A stretch of 64,000 bases of DNA from assembly GCF_902686445.1 (NCBI RefSeq), contig NC_062219.1, forward strand, positions 39,645,056 to 39,709,055, read 5' to 3'. Both the position numbers and the translations under genes were made by a program. Shown here in pieces: positions 60,071 through 64,000 of this stretch. This stretch comes from Sciurus carolinensis (Eukaryota; Chordata; Mammalia; Rodentia; Sciuridae). The stretch's first letter is position 1. The number at the start of each line of letters is the position of its first letter. Below the pieces are notes generated by a model that was given only the letters and a program-made list of their open reading frames with translations, was not told where the DNA came from and did no database searches.

Positions 60071-60233
60071 CAAGGTACAGTGGTACATGCCTGTAATTCC
60101 AGCAACTTGGGAGGCTGAGGCAGCCCCAGCAACTCAGCAAGGCCCTAAGGATTTAGCAAGATCCTGTCTCAAATAAAACACTACAAAAAGGCTGGGGATG
60201 TGGCTCGGAGGTTCAATCTCCATACCGAAAAAC
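60071..60233 (+). repeat. Dimeric SINE (B1-like plus ID-like) with target-site duplication
   Basis: 'gcctgtaattccagcaactt', 'gatcctgtctcaaataaaac', 'ggctggggatgtggctcgga'. The ID half has lost its middle. Flanked by 'aaagaactttacacattaa' (60052-60070) and 'aaagaactttacatgttaa' (60234-60252). Confidence 0.9.
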
Positions 60234-60334
60234 AAAGAACTTTACATGTTAATATTGAATATAAATATATATGACATGTATATATAAAATAATTACATTT
60301 ATTATAATAGAACAAATCCAAAATACTGACAAAG

Positions 60335-60335
<1 letters not shown>

Positions 60336-60369
<34 letters not shown>
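60336..60369. repeat. (AT)n microsatellite
   Basis: About 16 uninterrupted AT units. Confidence 0.97.
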
Positions 60370-60373
<4 letters not shown>

Positions 60374-60978
60374 AAGATGTCCATCGTTGTTTTATTAATA
60401 AAATTCCAAACTGAGAACTCATGTTAGTGTCCATCGATATAAATTCACTTAGTGAAATAGTACTCTTTGATTAAAATTAAGTGTAAAGTCTGTAAAACAA
60501 TTGGAAAATGTATATGAAATAAATCTAAGTGAAAAAGCATGCTGAAAATTTCTGTTCAATAATCATAATTATATAACATGCAAAGAAAAAAATAACTACA
60601 AGCAAAAGAACATGATGACAGACTATGCAAAGGAAATGAGGTTACAAAATTTTATCTTTTCTGTTGCCCTAAAGTTAAGAGTTGAGAATTATTAATCATC
60701 TGCATTGGATAACACCTCACCTTCAACTGAAATTTCTCAACTCTTGGATCATAGTTATAATGTGAATTTTTGAATCTCAAGTGAAAAGTTCAGACCTCTT
60801 TCTCTTTATTATAACATAAACATCTCCAACACAAGTGGTGCTCTACTCATGCTCCACTCCTCATCCACACTTTAAATGATACCCTATGGGCAAAGTCATC
60901 TCGGACAAAGTAGGAGCTCTTGACATACAGTCTCAGGTCTTTGGTCACTGCAGGAGCTGTCAGAGATGGCACAGATTT

Positions 60979-61093
60979 TTTTTTGTTGTTTTTTGTTTGT
61001 TTGTTTTTTGTTTTTTTGCGGTACTGGGGATCGAACTCAGGGTCTTGTGCTTTCAAGGCAAGCACTCTACCAGCTGAGCTATCTCCCCAGCCC
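60979..61093 (-). repeat. Young ID-type SINE with perfect target-site duplication
   Basis: A tail now seen as a T/G-rich stretch, then 'gcggtactggggatcgaact' and 'ccagctgagctatctcccca'. Flanked by 'gatggcacagattt' at 60965-60978 and 61094-61107. Same subfamily as the copy inside L1 ORF1. Confidence 0.95.
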
Positions 61094-61107
61094 GATGGCA
61101 CAGATTT

Positions 61108-63054
61108 GACAGCACTGTCCTGAGCTGGCAGAGCACTTCAAACAATACCACCGAGTCAACAGCCCATTACGGGGTCCTTACAGTCAGACAACACTTGAAT
61201 TTTAAATGCTATTTCTAGAAAAGAGTGATATAAATCAAGCCTGAATCTCCCATAAAAATAAGAATAATCTCTGTAATGCCTAACTATGCCCTAATGCCCT
61301 ATGTTCTATGGAAAAATGTATTCAATTAATATATGGTTTATACTTTAAAATTCTCTAATGAATACAGTTCAATTGAAAACAATAAATACACTTATAATGT
61401 AACATGGCGCATAAATTTCTAGCATTACACCTTAAAAAATCTTAAAGATTGAATTTCTTCAAGATTTCAAAAGTTTAGGTTTAAGGGGAAAATTCTCTCA
61501 AATGATTTCAAAGGAATAGTTGAAGATCTGTTTCAGGAAGTTTACGGGAAAAGCACTTGGTGACCAAAAATTCAATCTAGATTTATCTGCTTTCATCATG
61601 ACGTTCCTGTAGAGATCAAGTTTATTCTGTTGCCTGCAAAACAGAATGTCTTTCTGCCTTCTCATCAGCACTAAGGAGTTTCACCTTCAACCCTTATATT
61701 ATGCAAGACATACCTGTCTTCAAATTGCAGAGTCAACATGTTCACACAGAATTTTTTTTCCCTTGATGTCTCACTATGCTGATAGTTCACTGTCAAGATG
61801 GTTCAGACATCCCCAAGTGACTTGAGGCACCAGCTTTGAGGCTGAGTTCACAAAATCAGTCCTATTGCAGCTATAAATCCCACTTATAGGCCTTTAGAAA
61901 GTAGTTATTTTTATCTCAAGTCAATTATTTAAAAAAAAAAAAAAAAACCCAAAGGCTTGTGTGACTAAGAGTAAGAAGACTAATTAAGAAACAAATCAAA
62001 CTCACTATGAGCTATATGGCCCTTGTCCTTTATGCATATATTTATGCCTTTGTACTTTTACTTCTCCCTTTCTACAAAAGATTTGTGGTTAACACAATGA
62101 AAGACCATTTATAAAGATGCAGCCCTTTCCAGAACCTGGCTAAGAGCTTGACCTCTTCCAATGATGCTATCATGACTCAGAACACTTCAGTACTTGCCTT
62201 TGGGGACAATTCCCTAGCCAGGCAAGACAATCATTCTTGTTATCTTGAATTTGCCAGACATTTATTCTCCCCAGGGGTAGTTTTCTCTGTTCTGCTTATC
62301 TCCCCTCAACATCCACCCTCATTCCGCCTTACCAGGGGACTCCTCAGCCACAGGAAAACTATCCTGGTTAGAAGGGAAAGGGGGCGGGTGAGTCTGGAGT
62401 GGAAGGGCAGAGGGAAAGGCACTCAACTAGAGCAGGAAGGCTAATGCTTGGGAGGCAGGAATGCCTTCCTCCCTCCCTATGATAGCCATTCCTGTGCCAG
62501 CTGTCTACTGACCCTCATGGACACTACTGAACTATACCTTTATAATAAGGTTAAGATTAGACGCATGTTCTATGTCAAAAGAATATAACTGGCATGCTCT
62601 AGAAATCGTCTAACATTCTGACTAGACTTTTTTTTTTTTTTTTTTTTTTTTTCAGAATTACCTGAGGAAGACAACCTTATTAGATTCCTGAATTTTAAAG
62701 GGGGAGGGACCCAAATATTTTTAACTCACTATCCTAAAAAAGAGAAATCAGAACAAAAAATCTAATTTAAAAACAGGTGTATTTCAAGTGCAGTTTTTTT
62801 TGTAGAGCTGGGTATCATTTGGCTGCTGTGGAATTTAACCTAGATGTTGAAATCAATTCATTTTGAGCTCCCATTGAAGGCCTTTCCTAACTTCTCTGAC
62901 CTGTTTCTCTTCCAAAACCACATGCCCCACAAGGAGATCTTAAGGACTGATAGACATAACACAAGTGAAACTGCATGCTACAATATCTGATAACAGACAC
63001 TTATAGACACTCACAAAAGTTTTGCCTTTTCCTTTACTACAATTATCTTTACTT
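61108..63054. other. Intronic sequence, nothing recognised
   Basis: Contains a pure run of 25 T at about 62628-62652 and an A-run at about 61930-61947. No gene-like pattern; the 98-codon plus-strand frame at 62148-62444 has no recognised domain. Confidence 0.5.
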
Positions 63055-63275
63055 TTTTTCACAAAAATTAACTGTATATAATTTTGGGTACAAGGTTATG
63101 TTCTGATATATGTATGAGGGAATGATTAAATCAAGTGAATTACCATATCTATCATCTCATAGACTATGTTTTATAGTGAGATTGTTTAAAATCTACTCTT
63201 TCAGCAATTTTGGAAAATAAAACATTATTAGCCACAGTCACCATGCTGTGCAACAGACACTTAAGACTTATTCCA
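63055..63275 (-). repeat. Old L1M 3' end fragment
   Basis: 'taatttttgggtacaaggtt'-like start, 'gattaaatcaagtgaattac', 'ttagccacagtcaccatgct', 'caacagacacttaagactta' parallel the 18180-18320 block. Confidence 0.75.
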
Positions 63276-63344
63276 GCACCTGGGATGATGATGATGATGT
63301 TGTAAGAATTTCTGAGTTTTTATTGTCTACTAGTTACTGTACCT

Positions 63345-63456
63345 CTATTGTAACAGGAAGACTCTGAGGTTTAGAAAAGTTAACAACTTTTCCAAGGCTA
63401 CCAAGCAGCAGTGCTGGGATTTTAATCCACACTGGTCAGACTCTAGAGCCAGTGTT
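63345..63456 (-). repeat. MIR SINE fragment
   Basis: 'gactctgaggtttagaaaag', 'ccaaggctaccaagcagcag', 'actggtcagactctagagcc' in inverted MIR order. Confidence 0.75.
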
Positions 63457-64000
63457 GTTTTTCACTATGATATGCTTGCTCTATTTTCTCATCAGAGATT
63501 ATAGAAACATGTTTCCTCTTGATTCTGCTTCTTACAGACCTGAATTTGAATCACATGTGACTATATATTTTAAATTGACTTATGAAATAAAAATAAAAAA
63601 TTGCCAATTACAGATATGCATTTATAAGAGTCTAACAGGACATTCTGGTAACAGAAACAGAAAAAATATTCAAATGAGAAGAAAACAGGAAAGCATGAGA
63701 ATTCAGTTTCATTCAAATCAATGTACCGTAAACTAAAAGACAATGCTAATCACTGCATCATATGTTCTGTGTTAAAAGTCACAACTTTAAATCTTATCTA
63801 CATTTTAAAAAAAACTTTCTCCTTCTCTCCATCAAACTTTCCTGACTCCAAAATATCCTGGCTGCTCTGGTTTATATTTTTGCCTTTTACTGTGGACCCA
63901 GAATCACTGCAATATACAATTAGCCTCCTCCAACTTGACTTTACAGGACTCTCTCCTTCATCTAGATATAACAGAACCAAACTGATTCCACACTAGTCAT

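Larger units (their letters stand above)
13201..64000 (-). other. RNF217: RNF217 upstream intron (partial, probably intron 1)
   Basis: No further exon of RNF217 was found upstream of the acceptor. The expected GC-rich first exon, ending in the RING1 first half, is absent. The only GC-rich block (24220-24807) belongs to an L1 5'UTR. The intron is therefore inferred to extend beyond 64000, giving at least 50.8 kb. Confidence 0.7.

Noticed and set aside
1..64000. CRISPR array, operon or other prokaryotic system
   Set aside because: The spliced mammalian exon and SINE/LINE/LTR content show vertebrate nuclear DNA. No spaced direct-repeat array is present.

Overview
The window is mammalian nuclear DNA, most likely from a squirrel-family rodent (ground squirrel or marmot type). 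It is AT-rich and almost entirely non-coding. It is packed with L1, MIR, L2 and MaLR repeats, and with tRNA-Ala-derived ID SINEs and 7SL/tRNA dimeric SINEs of the kind typical of sciurids. There are no bacterial-style genes, CRISPR arrays or operons.

The only host coding sequence I can support is one 234-base, phase 0-0 exon on the minus strand at 12967-13200. I recognise it as RNF217 (RBR-type E3 ubiquitin ligase): it carries the end of RING1 and the start of the IBR domain, with a consensus acceptor and donor. The rest of the window is therefore read as RNF217 intron, with transcription running from high to low coordinates. Positions 13201-64000 are the upstream intron (probably intron 1) and 1-12966 the downstream intron. 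No other RNF217 exon was found.

The largest feature is a nearly intact full-length L1 of about 5.9 kb (18898-24807, minus strand, same sense as RNF217). It is flanked by a perfect 14-bp target-site duplication and sits inside an older L1. Its ORF2 is open for 1220 codons with all endonuclease, reverse-transcriptase and zinc-knuckle residues present, but a 4-bp tandem duplication near the 3' end cuts off the last 63 or so codons. Its ORF1 is open except for an ID SINE insertion with a 13-bp duplication. The 5'UTR is CpG-rich, has a YY1-type motif, and is crossed by a long antisense open frame that runs out of the element.

Other landmarks, left to right: a MaLR LTR (5490-5907), MIR (8073-8290), two MaLR-like LTRs and L2 pieces (10043-12563), the RNF217 exon, a young ID SINE (14600-14696), a dimeric SINE (17635-17852), old L1 3' ends, an LTR/LTR/SINE nest (27868-28797), a (GT)n plus LTR (36763-37250), a complete MaLR element with two LTRs (38206-40446), an old L1 3'UTR (44035-44645), a solo LTR inserted into an L1 (45735-46735), an LTR-in-LTR nest (58707-59475), and further SINEs at 50847, 56644, 60071 and 60979. 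Most of the remaining sequence is featureless intron.
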